Program-made: the position numbers and the translations under genes
Origin: Leifsonia shinshuensis
GTDB taxonomy: Bacteria; Actinomycetota; Actinomycetes; Actinomycetales; Microbacteriaceae
Assembly (NCBI RefSeq): GCF_022606355.1
Contig: NZ_JAHHZQ010000005.1
Location: 434,001-498,000 of the forward strand
Length of the DNA: 64,000 nt
Direction of reading: 5' to 3'
The notes under the pieces: generated by a model
What the model saw: the letters and a program-made list of their open reading frames with translations, nothing else
Told to the model about the DNA's origin: nothing
Database searches by the model: none
Shown here: positions 1 through 8,684 of the stretch, one piece after another
How positions within the stretch are numbered: the first letter of the stretch is position 1
Layout of the letters: the number at the start of each line of letters is the position of its first letter

Positions 1-1
1 C

Positions 2-1381
<1,380 letters not shown>

Positions 1382-1400
1382 GCGCGGCACGTCGACACCC

Positions 1401-1439
1401 ACGGAGGGGATCCGGTCCTGAGGGCCGGGTCCCCTCCGT
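1401..1439 (+). terminator. guaB intrinsic-type terminator hairpin
   Basis: Perfect 10-bp inverted repeat ACGGAGGGGA / TCCCCTCCGT starting 20 nt after the guaB stop. It is followed by a short CGTTCTGT stretch rather than a clean U-tract, as is usual in GC-rich actinobacteria. Confidence 0.8.
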
Positions 1440-1469
1440 CGTTCTGTGCCGACTGGTCGCCACGCCGGG

Positions 1470-1498
1470 TTGACAGCGCAGTGGTTCGGCGTCACAAT
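1470..1498 (+). promoter_or_regulatory. Sigma-A-type promoter of the MBL-marR-SRPBCC operon
   Basis: A consensus -35 TTGACA at 1470-1475, a 17-bp spacer and a -10-like CACAAT at 1493-1498. The -10 box overlaps the left end of the large palindrome at 1496-1531, so a bound repressor would block RNA polymerase. Confidence 0.7.
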
Positions 1499-1531
1499 AG
1501 ATGTCGCGACATGTATGTCGCGACATCTATT
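1496..1531 (+). promoter_or_regulatory. Double palindromic operator, probable MarR site
   Basis: A 36-bp perfect inverted repeat (17-bp arms, 2-nt centre). It contains two tandem copies of ATGTCGCGACAT (1501-1512 and 1515-1526), each itself a perfect palindrome. It covers the -10/+1 region and ends directly before the ribosome binding site GGAGG at 1532-1536. The obvious ligand is the MarR protein encoded second in the operon (2412-2897), giving autorepression; this is inference from position. Confidence 0.75.
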
Positions 1532-1540
1532 GGAGGAACC

Positions 1541-2425
1541 ATGAAGCACATCACACAGGTGTCCGTGATCAGCACCGGAACCGTCCGAATCAGACCCGAG
1601 CACGTCGAGACGAACGGGACGCCGCGACTGTGGTGGCTGAACACGTCCCGGCAATGGACGGCTCCGCGCCCGATCAACGTCTACGTGATCGAACACGAGC
1701 GCGGCCTGGTCCTCTTCGACACCGGGCAGGACCGTCGCTCGGTCACCGACCCGTCGTACTTCCCCGGTGGCGTGGTGGGGCACCTCTACCGTCGCCTCGC
1801 CGACTTCGACATCCCCGAGCACGCCACGCTCGGCGACCAGCTGAGCGCGCAGGGGTACGACATCGCCGACGTGCGCTACGCGATCCTCTCGCACCTGCAC
1901 CAGGACCACATCGGCGGACTGCGCGAACTCCCGCGGTCGGCACAGGTGCTGGTGAGCGCTACGGACCTGGCGTCGGCCGACAAGCGGTTCGCGGTTCTGG
2001 ACGGCGTGATGCGCGAGCACGTCCACGTACCCGGAATCGACTGGGTGCCGATCGAGCCCGCACCGACACAGGACTCCTCGATCGCCCCGTTCACCCACGC
2101 CCACGACGTGATGGGGGACGGGTCGCTCCTGCTGCTGCCGACGCCCGGTCACACGGCGGGGTCGCTGTCGTTGCTGTTGAGAAGCGAGGGCCTCCCGAAC
2201 CTGCTGTTCGTCGGCGACCTCACCTACGACGCCGAACTGCTGGCGGCCGACCGGGTGCCGGGTGTCGGCGAACGTAAGCTCTTGCATGAGACGACGCGGC
2301 GGGTGAATCAGCTGGTCTCCCGCACCCCGGGGGCCGCGGTGCTCGCCGCACACGACCCGGCCGCAGCCCGGCTCCTGGAGGCGGCGCTCGCGCGGCAGGA
2401 AGGCAGAACCGTTGAGAACGGCTGA
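1541..2425 (+). CDS. Metallo-beta-lactamase-fold hydrolase, AHL-lactonase-like
   Basis: 294-residue MBL-fold hydrolase. The zinc motif HLHQDH sits at residues 118-123, followed by GG; a later GHTAGS supplies the third His and FVGD the bridging Asp. N-acyl-homoserine lactonases of the AttM/AiiA type share this motif and size, so lactone hydrolysis (quorum quenching) is plausible but not provable from sequence. There is no signal peptide. The ATG at 1541 is chosen because GGAGG ends 4 nt upstream and the palindromic operator lies immediately before it. It is first in an operon with marR and a SRPBCC protein; its stop overlaps the marR start by 14 nt, implying translational coupling. Confidence 0.85.
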   Translation: MKHITQVSVISTGTVRIRPEHVETNGTPRLWWLNTSRQWTAPRPINVYVIEHERGLVLFDTGQDRRSVTDPSYFPGGVVGHLYRRLADFDIPEHATLGDQLSAQGYDIADVRYAILSHLHQDHIGGLRELPRSAQVLVSATDLASADKRFAVLDGVMREHVHVPGIDWVPIEPAPTQDSSIAPFTHAHDVMGDGSLLLLPTPGHTAGSLSLLLRSEGLPNLLFVGDLTYDAELLAADRVPGVGERKLLHETTRRVNQLVSRTPGAAVLAAHDPAAARLLEAALARQEGRTVENG

Positions 2426-2897
2426 ACAGATCAGATACCTGGTGCTCGCCGCCCAGCGCGAGGGCAACCGTCAGCTCACGGCTGCGTTGTCGCCGCTCGG
2501 CCTGACGCCGGCTCAGTCGGAGGCGCTGCGCATCCTCGAGGACCACGGCCCCCTCGCCCTGAAGCAGCTCGGGGAGATGCTCGTCTGCGACACCGGCAGC
2601 AGCCCCAGCCGGATCGTCGATCGTCTGGTCGCCGCTCGCCTCGTGCGGAAGGACGCCGACGAGCGCGACCAGCGGCAGCTCTCGCTCCGGCTCACCCCGG
2701 AGGGTGCGGACGCGGCGAAGGCCGTCCGGCAGATCGAAGACGCGATGTATGCGGCGATCGACACGGCGGTCGACGCCTCCGACTCCGAGATCCTGCTGAG
2801 CACTCTGCGCGCGCTGACCCAGGGCAGCCCCGCAGGGACGGCGCTCGACAACCGGCTCGCCGCACCGCAGGCCGAAGCCTCGGGGAGCAGCCGATGA
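2412..2897 (+). CDS. MarR-family transcriptional regulator
   Basis: 161-residue winged-helix regulator. The visible MarR pattern is a helical N-terminus, LTPAQSEALRIL, a recognition-helix region (SSPSRIVDRLVAARLV) and a wing region rich in charged residues (RKDADERDQRQLSLRLTPEG). Translation starts at TTG 2412 inside the end of the MBL hydrolase gene. Members usually act as dimeric repressors released by small phenolic or lactone-like ligands. The two 12-bp palindromes at 1501-1526 are its most likely binding site. It overlaps the next gene by ATGA. The ligand is unknown. Confidence 0.93.
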   Translation: MRTAEQIRYLVLAAQREGNRQLTAALSPLGLTPAQSEALRILEDHGPLALKQLGEMLVCDTGSSPSRIVDRLVAARLVRKDADERDQRQLSLRLTPEGADAAKAVRQIEDAMYAAIDTAVDASDSEILLSTLRALTQGSPAGTALDNRLAAPQAEASGSSR

Positions 2898-3331
2898 GCT
2901 TCACCCTCGACCTCGACCTCCAGGCCGACTCCGGCACGGTATTCGCGTTCGTCGCCGACTTCGCGAACACGCCACGGTGGTACTCGGCGGTGCAGCGCGT
3001 CGAGCGGATCAGCGGCAGCGGGGGAGTCGGCACGCGTTACGCCGTGCACCGGCGGCTGCCGACCGGCCCCGTCGTCAACACCGTCGAGGTGAGCAGCAGG
3101 GACGACGGCCGGGAGATCGAGTTCGTCTCGGTCGACGGTCCCACTCCGTTCCGCTATCGCTACCGCATCCACCCTGCCGGCCAGGGCAGTCGCCTCCAGC
3201 TCGACGGGAGCATCAGCGCGGAGGGGCTCCCCGGTCCGGCTCGGCTTCTCGGACCGCTGGCCGAGCGGCTGTTCAGGAACGGCATGCGGGACAACCTCGG
3301 TACGCTCCAGCGCATCGTCGAAGGGCGCTGA
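2894..3331 (+). CDS. SRPBCC-family ligand-binding protein
   Basis: 145-residue START/Bet-v-1-like (polyketide cyclase 2) domain. Visible features are the N-terminal beta strand with the helix-grip FAFVADFANTPRWYSAVQRVE, the central strands VNTVEVSSRDDGREIEFVSV, and the long C-terminal helix. Such proteins bind hydrophobic ligands in an internal cavity or catalyse cyclisation/hydrolysis; no catalytic residue can be assigned here. It overlaps marR by 4 nt (ATGA), so it is co-translated with the MarR regulator and MBL hydrolase. The set looks like a small inducible ligand-response or detoxification operon (inference). Confidence 0.85.
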   Translation: MSFTLDLDLQADSGTVFAFVADFANTPRWYSAVQRVERISGSGGVGTRYAVHRRLPTGPVVNTVEVSSRDDGREIEFVSVDGPTPFRYRYRIHPAGQGSRLQLDGSISAEGLPGPARLLGPLAERLFRNGMRDNLGTLQRIVEGR

Positions 3332-3411
3332 CCGCCCGACGCGTCTGGTCTCCCGGCGCCGCTTCGTCTATCCTGGAAGGCTTTGCTCGCAGGGAAGACA
3401 GGAAGCCGACC

Positions 3412-5100
3412 ATGGGCCACATCGACGTATCGGGCGTCTCGTACGCGCTCGCCGACGGGCGACCTCTGCTGGACGACGTGTCGTTCCGGGTCGGGGACGG
3501 ACGTGTCTCCGCCCTGATCGGAGCGAACGGAGCGGGCAAGTCGACGCTGCTGCGGATCATCCGAGGCGACATCCGGCCCGACAGCGGCGGGGTGGTCATC
3601 GACGGCGGCCTGGGGGTCATGGACCAGTTCGTCGGGCACGTCCGCGACGACCGGACGGTGCGCGACCTGCTCGTGCTCGTGGCGCCGGCGGCTGTCCGGC
3701 GGGCCGCGGAGGCGCTCGCGGCAGCGGAGGAAGCGCTCATCGAACGCGACGAGACCGCGACGCAGATGCGCTACGCCACCGCTCTCAGCGATTACGCCGA
3801 TGCGGGCGGCTACGACCAGGAGGTCGTCTGGGACCATTGCACGATGGCTGCGCTCGGCGTCCCGTTCGAGCGCGCCCAATACCGCAGCGTGCGCTCGCTG
3901 TCCGGCGGCGAGCAGAAGCGGCTCGTGCTGGAGGCGCTTCTGCGCGGGCCGGAGCAGGTGCTCCTCCTCGACGAGCCCGACAACTACCTCGACGTTCCGG
4001 CCAAGCGCTGGCTCGAGGAGCAGTTGCGGGCCACTCCCAAGACGGTCCTGCTGGTCTCGCACGACCGGGAGCTGCTGGCCCGCGCCGCCGACCGCATCGT
4101 CACACTCGAGCTCGGCGGGGCGGGGAACACCACCTGGACGCACGGCGGCGGCTTCGGCGGGTACCACGAGGCCCGCGAGGAGCGGATGGCCCGGCTGGAG
4201 GAGCTCCGCCGGCGCTGGGACGAGGAGCAGGCCAAGCTGAAGGCGCTGGTGCTGCGCTTCAAAGAGAAGGCCAAGTACAACAGCGACCTGGCGTCGGCGT
4301 ACCAGGCGGCGCAGACCCGGCTGGCGAAGTTCGAGGCGGCCGGACCGCCGCAGGAGCGGCCGCGTGAGCAGAACGTGCGCATGCGCCTCACCGGTGCCCG
4401 CACGGGCCGGCGCGTGATCGAGTGCGACACGCTGGAGCTGACCGGTCTGATGCGCCCGTTCGACCTCGAGGTGTGGTTCGGGGAGCGCATCGCCGTTCTG
4501 GGCTCCAACGGCTCGGGCAAGTCCCACTTCCTGCGCCTGCTGGCGGCGGGCGGCACCGACCCCGACCCGTCCGCGGGCCACCTGGCGTCGGCGGAGGTCG
4601 CCGGCGCGCCCGTGCCGCACACGGGCGTCGCGAAGCTGGGCGCCCGCGTGGCCCCCGGCCTCTTCGCGCAGGCGCACGAGCACCCCGAACTGGTCGGGAG
4701 GACCCTGCTCGACATCCTGCATCGCGGCGACGACCGTCGTGCGGGGATGCCGCGCGAGGCCGCGAGCCGGGTGCTGGACCGCTACGGTCTCGCGGCGTCG
4801 GCCGAGCAGACGTTCGAGTCGTTGTCGGGCGGCCAGCAGGCGCGCCTCCAGATCCTGCTGCTGGAGTTGTCGGGCGCGACCCTGCTCCTCCTCGACGAGC
4901 CGACCGACAACCTCGACCTCGTCTCGGCGGAGGCGCTGGAGGACGGCCTGGCCGGCTACGAGGGCACCGTCGTCGCCGTCACCCACGACCGCTGGTTCGC
5001 CCGCGGCTTCGACCGCTACCTGGTCTTCGGCTCCGACGGGGTCGTGTACGAGGCCGACGAGCCGGTGTGGGACGAGGCGCGCGTGGTGCGGGCGCGGTGA
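3412..5100 (+). CDS. ABC-F family ATPase
   Basis: 562-residue soluble protein with two ABC nucleotide-binding domains and no membrane segments, the ABC-F architecture (EttA/Uup/antibiotic-resistance ribosome-protection class). Domain 1 has Walker A GANGAGKS at 37-44, signature LSGGEQKR and Walker B LLLDEPDNYLD. Domain 2 has GSNGSGKS, LSGGQQAR and LLLDEPTDNLD. Between them is a charged linker (EERMARLEELRRRWDEEQAKLKA) corresponding to the P-site tRNA interaction arm. Members act on the ribosome, either as translation factors or by dislodging antibiotics; which applies here cannot be told. The start ATG 3412 follows a GGAAG-type ribosome binding site. Confidence 0.92.
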   Translation: MGHIDVSGVSYALADGRPLLDDVSFRVGDGRVSALIGANGAGKSTLLRIIRGDIRPDSGGVVIDGGLGVMDQFVGHVRDDRTVRDLLVLVAPAAVRRAAEALAAAEEALIERDETATQMRYATALSDYADAGGYDQEVVWDHCTMAALGVPFERAQYRSVRSLSGGEQKRLVLEALLRGPEQVLLLDEPDNYLDVPAKRWLEEQLRATPKTVLLVSHDRELLARAADRIVTLELGGAGNTTWTHGGGFGGYHEAREERMARLEELRRRWDEEQAKLKALVLRFKEKAKYNSDLASAYQAAQTRLAKFEAAGPPQERPREQNVRMRLTGARTGRRVIECDTLELTGLMRPFDLEVWFGERIAVLGSNGSGKSHFLRLLAAGGTDPDPSAGHLASAEVAGAPVPHTGVAKLGARVAPGLFAQAHEHPELVGRTLLDILHRGDDRRAGMPREAASRVLDRYGLAASAEQTFESLSGGQQARLQILLLELSGATLLLLDEPTDNLDLVSAEALEDGLAGYEGTVVAVTHDRWFARGFDRYLVFGSDGVVYEADEPVWDEARVVRAR

Positions 5101-5102
5101 CG

Positions 5103-5423
5103 ATGCGCGAGGTGTGGATGTGGAACGAGTGGGGGCACGCGTGGCCCCTGTGGAGCGCAGATGGTCCTCTCGCCCCGGACGATCTGGGCATCAGCGTCGC
5201 TCTTGCCGATGAGCTGAAGGAATGGCACGAGGCCTGGGAAGGGCTCCAGGCTGGTTCGGTGCGATGGGCTGATCCTCGAGCGCAGGTGCATTGGGAGGAC
5301 GTCGGAGAGGGTTTGCTGGAGCGCCTGCGCGCCGAGCTGGACGGTCTTGCTGCTGTCGTCAGCGGCTTCAGGTCTCCGGAGGACGATCACGCACTCGCGC
5401 GGCGGGGGCGCGGCCGGTCGTGA
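5103..5423 (+). CDS. Small hypothetical protein
   Basis: 106-residue acidic, Trp-rich soluble protein beginning MREVWMWNEWGHAWPLW. No family recognised; no signal peptide or membrane segment. It starts 2 nt after the ABC-F stop. A GTG at 5097 overlaps that stop and could be an alternative start, so it is very likely co-transcribed and translationally coupled. Similar short Trp-rich proteins often assist or sit beside unrelated genes, so no role is assigned. Confidence 0.7.
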   Translation: MREVWMWNEWGHAWPLWSADGPLAPDDLGISVALADELKEWHEAWEGLQAGSVRWADPRAQVHWEDVGEGLLERLRAELDGLAAVVSGFRSPEDDHALARRGRGRS

Positions 5424-5446
5424 TCCGCCGCGGCCCCGCGTGCATT

Positions 5447-6142
5447 TCAGCAGGAAGTCTTCGTCGCGGGATATGCAGTGATCAGTCGATCGCTGTTCAA
5501 GGCCCACACTGCAACCACGTTGAATGACATGAGGACGACCTGGGGTCGGTTGATGTCGACAAGATAGAGGGTCGTCACACCACATTTCGTCGCACTCTGG
5601 AAGCTGCCTCCAATGTGCTCGGGCCATGTGACTGCGGATCCCACCGCACCAGCCATGAGGTCATCCCATGAATGAACCCCGTAGGCTTCGGCCGCCCAGC
5701 CCTTGGCTCGGGCCCCGTCCAGCTTCTGCTGCCAGTGTGTTCGATGGCCTTCTTCGATGTGACGGTATCCCCAGCCCCCGCCGCCCGGCTCTCCGCACTT
5801 AAGCCTGACGTCGTGCGCAACTCCATCCCAGTAGTGCGTATACATCGTGAAGACCTCATCGCGGATACCGAAGGTGTAACAGCTGACCCACTGGCTGAAG
5901 TCGATGAGCCGAGCCCGTGGGTTGGTCTGAGTCGATGGCTGGTCCAGATCGATGGAATGCTCCTGGAACGTCTCGCGGAGGTCGACGAGTTGGCCGTCGT
6001 ATTTCGCATACATGCCAACACCGACGTCGGCCATCGGCTCAGCGGACGCGGGCGCCGCGGCAGCCGCAGATGCGCACAGGATCCAGATCGAGGCTGCCGT
6101 AAGTGTTCTCCGAATCGATGAACGACGCAAACGAGTTCGCAT
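5447..6142 (-). CDS. Secreted protein, possible BECR-fold nuclease-like domain
   Basis: 231 residues. The ATG at 6142 is chosen over an upstream in-frame ATG (6250) because AAGGAAGG lies ~7 nt before it and a Sec signal peptide follows at once (twin basic start, hydrophobic IWILCASAAAAA, cleavage after ASA at ~34). The mature part has four cysteines (88, 116, 187, 231), enough for two disulfides outside the cell. GYRHIEEGH at 125-133 and a C-terminal strand ending RLITAYP resemble the His...H and terminal ITAYP patterns of small BECR-type RNases (EndoU/barnase/colicin-like). This is pattern recognition, not proof. The gene and its upstream region are visibly more AT-rich than neighbours, suggesting acquisition. 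No immunity gene is obvious beside it. Confidence 0.6.
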   Translation of the reverse strand: MRTRLRRSSIRRTLTAASIWILCASAAAAAPASAEPMADVGVGMYAKYDGQLVDLRETFQEHSIDLDQPSTQTNPRARLIDFSQWVSCYTFGIRDEVFTMYTHYWDGVAHDVRLKCGEPGGGGWGYRHIEEGHRTHWQQKLDGARAKGWAAEAYGVHSWDDLMAGAVGSAVTWPEHIGGSFQSATKCGVTTLYLVDINRPQVVLMSFNVVAVWALNSDRLITAYPATKTSC

Positions 6143-6332
6143 GGTGTCTACCTTCCTTGTGAAGATCCCTTCGCTCAGATTTGAACGAAGAGTCCAGCAT
6201 AAAGATGTAGAACTTGATTTGTAGTATTTTACTCCAATCAGCTTCGGCATTGGTTACGAGGCGGAAAGAGCCGATGCGAGACCCGGCGCCCGTGGCGCGG
6301 ACCCGGCGGCCCACCTCGGCCGGAGAAACGCG

Positions 6333-7484
6333 TCACCGCAGGCGCGCGACCCGCTGCACGGCCTCGGTCAGAACCTCCGGAGAGCACGCCAGGTTGACGC
6401 GCACGAAGCCGCGGCCCTCACGGCCGAAGGCAGGGCCGCTCGCGAAGGCGACGCGGGCCCCGTCCAGGATGTGCGCGGCCGGGTCGTCGCCCCAGCCGAA
6501 CGCGCGGAGGTCGACCCACGCCAGGTAGCTCGCGCACGGCTCGTGGTAGACGGCCTCCGGAAGGTGCTCGGCGAGCAGGTCGGTGAGCAGTGCGCGGTTC
6601 GCCTCGATCGCGTCGAGCGCGCCCTCCAGCCAGGGAGCGCCCTCGCGGTAGGCCGTCTCGGTCGCGATGCGGCCGAACAGGCTGGTGCGCTCCTCGATCT
6701 CGATCGGGAGGGCGCGCACGCGCTCGATCATCTCGGTCCCCGTCGCGACGAAGAACGCGCACTTGAGGCCGGCGAGGTTCCAGGCCTTGCTCGCGGCGTG
6801 CGCGGCGACGCCGACGCGGCGGGCGTCGTCGGAGACAGCCAGGAACGGTGTGAAGCGTGCGTCGCGGTGAGTGAGCGAGGCGTGCACTTCGTCGCTGACG
6901 ACGTGGGCTCCGTACCGTGCGGCGAGGGAGGCGACAGTCGCCAGGTGCTCGGGTGGATGCACCAGCCCGAGCGGGTTGTGCGGGTTGCAGAGCAGCATCG
7001 CCCTGGCGCCGGAGGCGAACGCCGCCTCGATCCCGGCCAGGTCGAGCGACCAGCCTGGCTCGCCGGAGGTGCCGGACAGCAGCGGGACCTCCTCGACGAC
7101 CCCGCCGGCCTCCGGGATGTACGAGAAGAACGGCGGGTAGACCGGCGGTGTGATGATCACGCGCTCGCCCGGCGCGATCAGCCGGCGCAGCGCCTCCACG
7201 ACGACCACCCCGACATCGGTCGAGGTGCGCACTCCCGCCTCGTCGACCTCCCAGCCCCAGGTGTCGTGCGCGTAGGCGGCGAACGCCGTCTCCAGGCCGC
7301 GCTGCGGGCCGACGTAACCCGTGTCGCTGCGGTCGATCGCCGCGTGCAGGGCCGCCGCGATCGGCGGGGCCAGCGGGTAGTCCATCTCGGCGACGAACAG
7401 CGGGAGGACGTCGTCGGGATACGCCTTCCACTTCTCGCTCGTGCGCTGGCGGAGGCGGGCGAGAGGCTCTGCTTCGACGGTCAC
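6333..7484 (-). CDS. PLP aminotransferase of the MalY/PatB (C-S lyase) family
   Basis: 383-residue fold-type I PLP enzyme. Visible features are the N-terminal motif SEKWKAYPDDVLPLFVAEMDYP, typical of MalY/PatB; LCNPHNPLG for substrate and PLP binding; VVSDEVHASLTH carrying the Asp that contacts the pyridine ring; and AASKAWNLAGLKCAF with the Schiff-base lysine. Family members are cystathionine beta-lyases or C-S lyases rather than true aminotransferases, so methionine/cysteine metabolism is likely. Start GTG at 7484; divergent from guaB3 across a 39-bp gap that must hold both promoters. Confidence 0.92.
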   Translation of the reverse strand: MTVEAEPLARLRQRTSEKWKAYPDDVLPLFVAEMDYPLAPPIAAALHAAIDRSDTGYVGPQRGLETAFAAYAHDTWGWEVDEAGVRTSTDVGVVVVEALRRLIAPGERVIITPPVYPPFFSYIPEAGGVVEEVPLLSGTSGEPGWSLDLAGIEAAFASGARAMLLCNPHNPLGLVHPPEHLATVASLAARYGAHVVSDEVHASLTHRDARFTPFLAVSDDARRVGVAAHAASKAWNLAGLKCAFFVATGTEMIERVRALPIEIEERTSLFGRIATETAYREGAPWLEGALDAIEANRALLTDLLAEHLPEAVYHEPCASYLAWVDLRAFGWGDDPAAHILDGARVAFASGPAFGREGRGFVRVNLACSPEVLTEAVQRVARLR

Positions 7485-7511
7485 GCGGCCTACTCTGCCA
7501 GTGCCGCGCCA

Positions 7512-7517
7512 TAGACT
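7512..7517 (+). promoter_or_regulatory. -10 box of a leaderless guaB3 promoter
   Basis: TAGACT ends exactly 6 nt before the GTG start at 7524, and there is no Shine-Dalgarno sequence. Transcription would start at or next to the start codon. Confidence 0.65.
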
Positions 7518-7523
7518 GAACCC

Positions 7524-8648
7524 GTGAGTATGGAGATTGAGATCGGTCGCGCCAAGCGCGCACGCCGCGTTTACGCCTTCGACGACGTCGCGGTGGTGCC
7601 CAGCCGCCGAACCCGTGATCCGGAGGACGTCTCGGTCGCGTGGACCATCGACGCGTATCAGTTCTCCATCCCGTTCCTCGCCGCCCCGATGGACTCCGTC
7701 GTCTCCCCGACGACTGCGATCATGATGGGCCAGCTCGGCGGGCTCGGCGTCCTCGACCTCGAGGGCGTCTGGACCCGCTACGAAGACCCGGAGCCGCTGC
7801 TCGCCGAGATCCGCGACCTCCCGGCCGACAAGGCGACGCGGCGCATGCAGGAGATCTACGCCGAGCCGATCAAGCCAGAGCTGGTCACGCGCCGGCTCGC
7901 CGAGATCCGGGAGGGCGGGGTCACCGTCGCGGGCGCGCTCTCGCCCCAGCGCACCCAGGAGCTGTACCAGACGGTGGTCGAGGCCGGTGTCGACCTCTTC
8001 GTGATCCGCGGCACGACGGTCTCGGCCGAGCACGTGTCCAAGAGCGTCGAGCCCCTCAACCTCAAGAAGTTCATCTACGAGCTCGACGTGCCGGTCATCG
8101 TCGGCGGCGCCGCCACCTACACCGCCGCCCTGCACCTGATGCGCACGGGTGCGGCCGGCGTGCTCGTCGGCTTCGGCGGGGGAGCGGCCTCCACCACGCG
8201 TTCCACCCTCGGCATCCACGCGCCGATGGCCACCGCGGTGGCCGACGTCGCCGGCGCGCGACGCGACTACATGGACGAGTCGGGCGGCCGGTACGTGCAC
8301 GTCATCGCCGACGGCGGCCTCGGCAGCTCCGGCGACATCGTCAAGGCGATCGCCTGCGGCGCCGACGCCGTCATGCTGGGCACGACGCTCGCGCGCGCGA
8401 CCGACGCCCCCGGAGGCGGCTGGCACTGGGGCGCCGAGGCGCATCACCAGCTCCTGCCCCGCGGCAACCGCGTCGAGGTCGGCCAGGTGGCTCCGCTCGA
8501 AGAGATCCTGTACGGTCCCGCACCGGTGGCCGAGGGAACTGCGAATCTCGTGGGGGCCTTGCGCCGAAGCATGGCTACGACGGGATACTCGGACTTGAAG
8601 GAGTTCCAGCGCGTCGAAGTGGTCGTCGCGCCGTACCAGACGCACTAA
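7524..8648 (+). CDS. guaB3: GuaB3-family IMP dehydrogenase-related protein
   Basis: 374-residue TIM-barrel paralogue of GuaB. It keeps the barrel signature APMDSVVSP and the phosphate-binding HVIADGGLGSSGDIVKAIACGADAVMLG-type region, but has no CBS domains. The catalytic-loop position that reads GPGSICTTR in the GuaB encoded at 2-1381 reads GGGAASTTR here, so the nucleophilic cysteine is replaced by serine. Actinobacteria usually keep GuaB3 beside a true GuaB; its reaction is not settled and classical IMPDH chemistry is unlikely without the cysteine. Start GTG 7524 follows a -10 box by 6 nt, indicating a leaderless mRNA. Confidence 0.93.
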   Translation: MSMEIEIGRAKRARRVYAFDDVAVVPSRRTRDPEDVSVAWTIDAYQFSIPFLAAPMDSVVSPTTAIMMGQLGGLGVLDLEGVWTRYEDPEPLLAEIRDLPADKATRRMQEIYAEPIKPELVTRRLAEIREGGVTVAGALSPQRTQELYQTVVEAGVDLFVIRGTTVSAEHVSKSVEPLNLKKFIYELDVPVIVGGAATYTAALHLMRTGAAGVLVGFGGGAASTTRSTLGIHAPMATAVADVAGARRDYMDESGGRYVHVIADGGLGSSGDIVKAIACGADAVMLGTTLARATDAPGGGWHWGAEAHHQLLPRGNRVEVGQVAPLEEILYGPAPVAEGTANLVGALRRSMATTGYSDLKEFQRVEVVVAPYQTH

Positions 8649-8684
8649 GGTCCCGGCCGAAGGCGGCCGGGGGAGGAGGAAACG

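Noticed and set aside
1496-1531. The 36-bp palindrome as a transcription terminator for guaB
   Set aside because: The guaB terminator is the separate hairpin at 1401-1439, and the palindrome overlaps a good -10 box and precedes a ribosome binding site.
3160-4986. 608-codon minus-strand frame opposite the ABC-F gene
   Set aside because: Shadow frame: low-complexity composition and no motifs, while the plus strand carries all ABC motifs.
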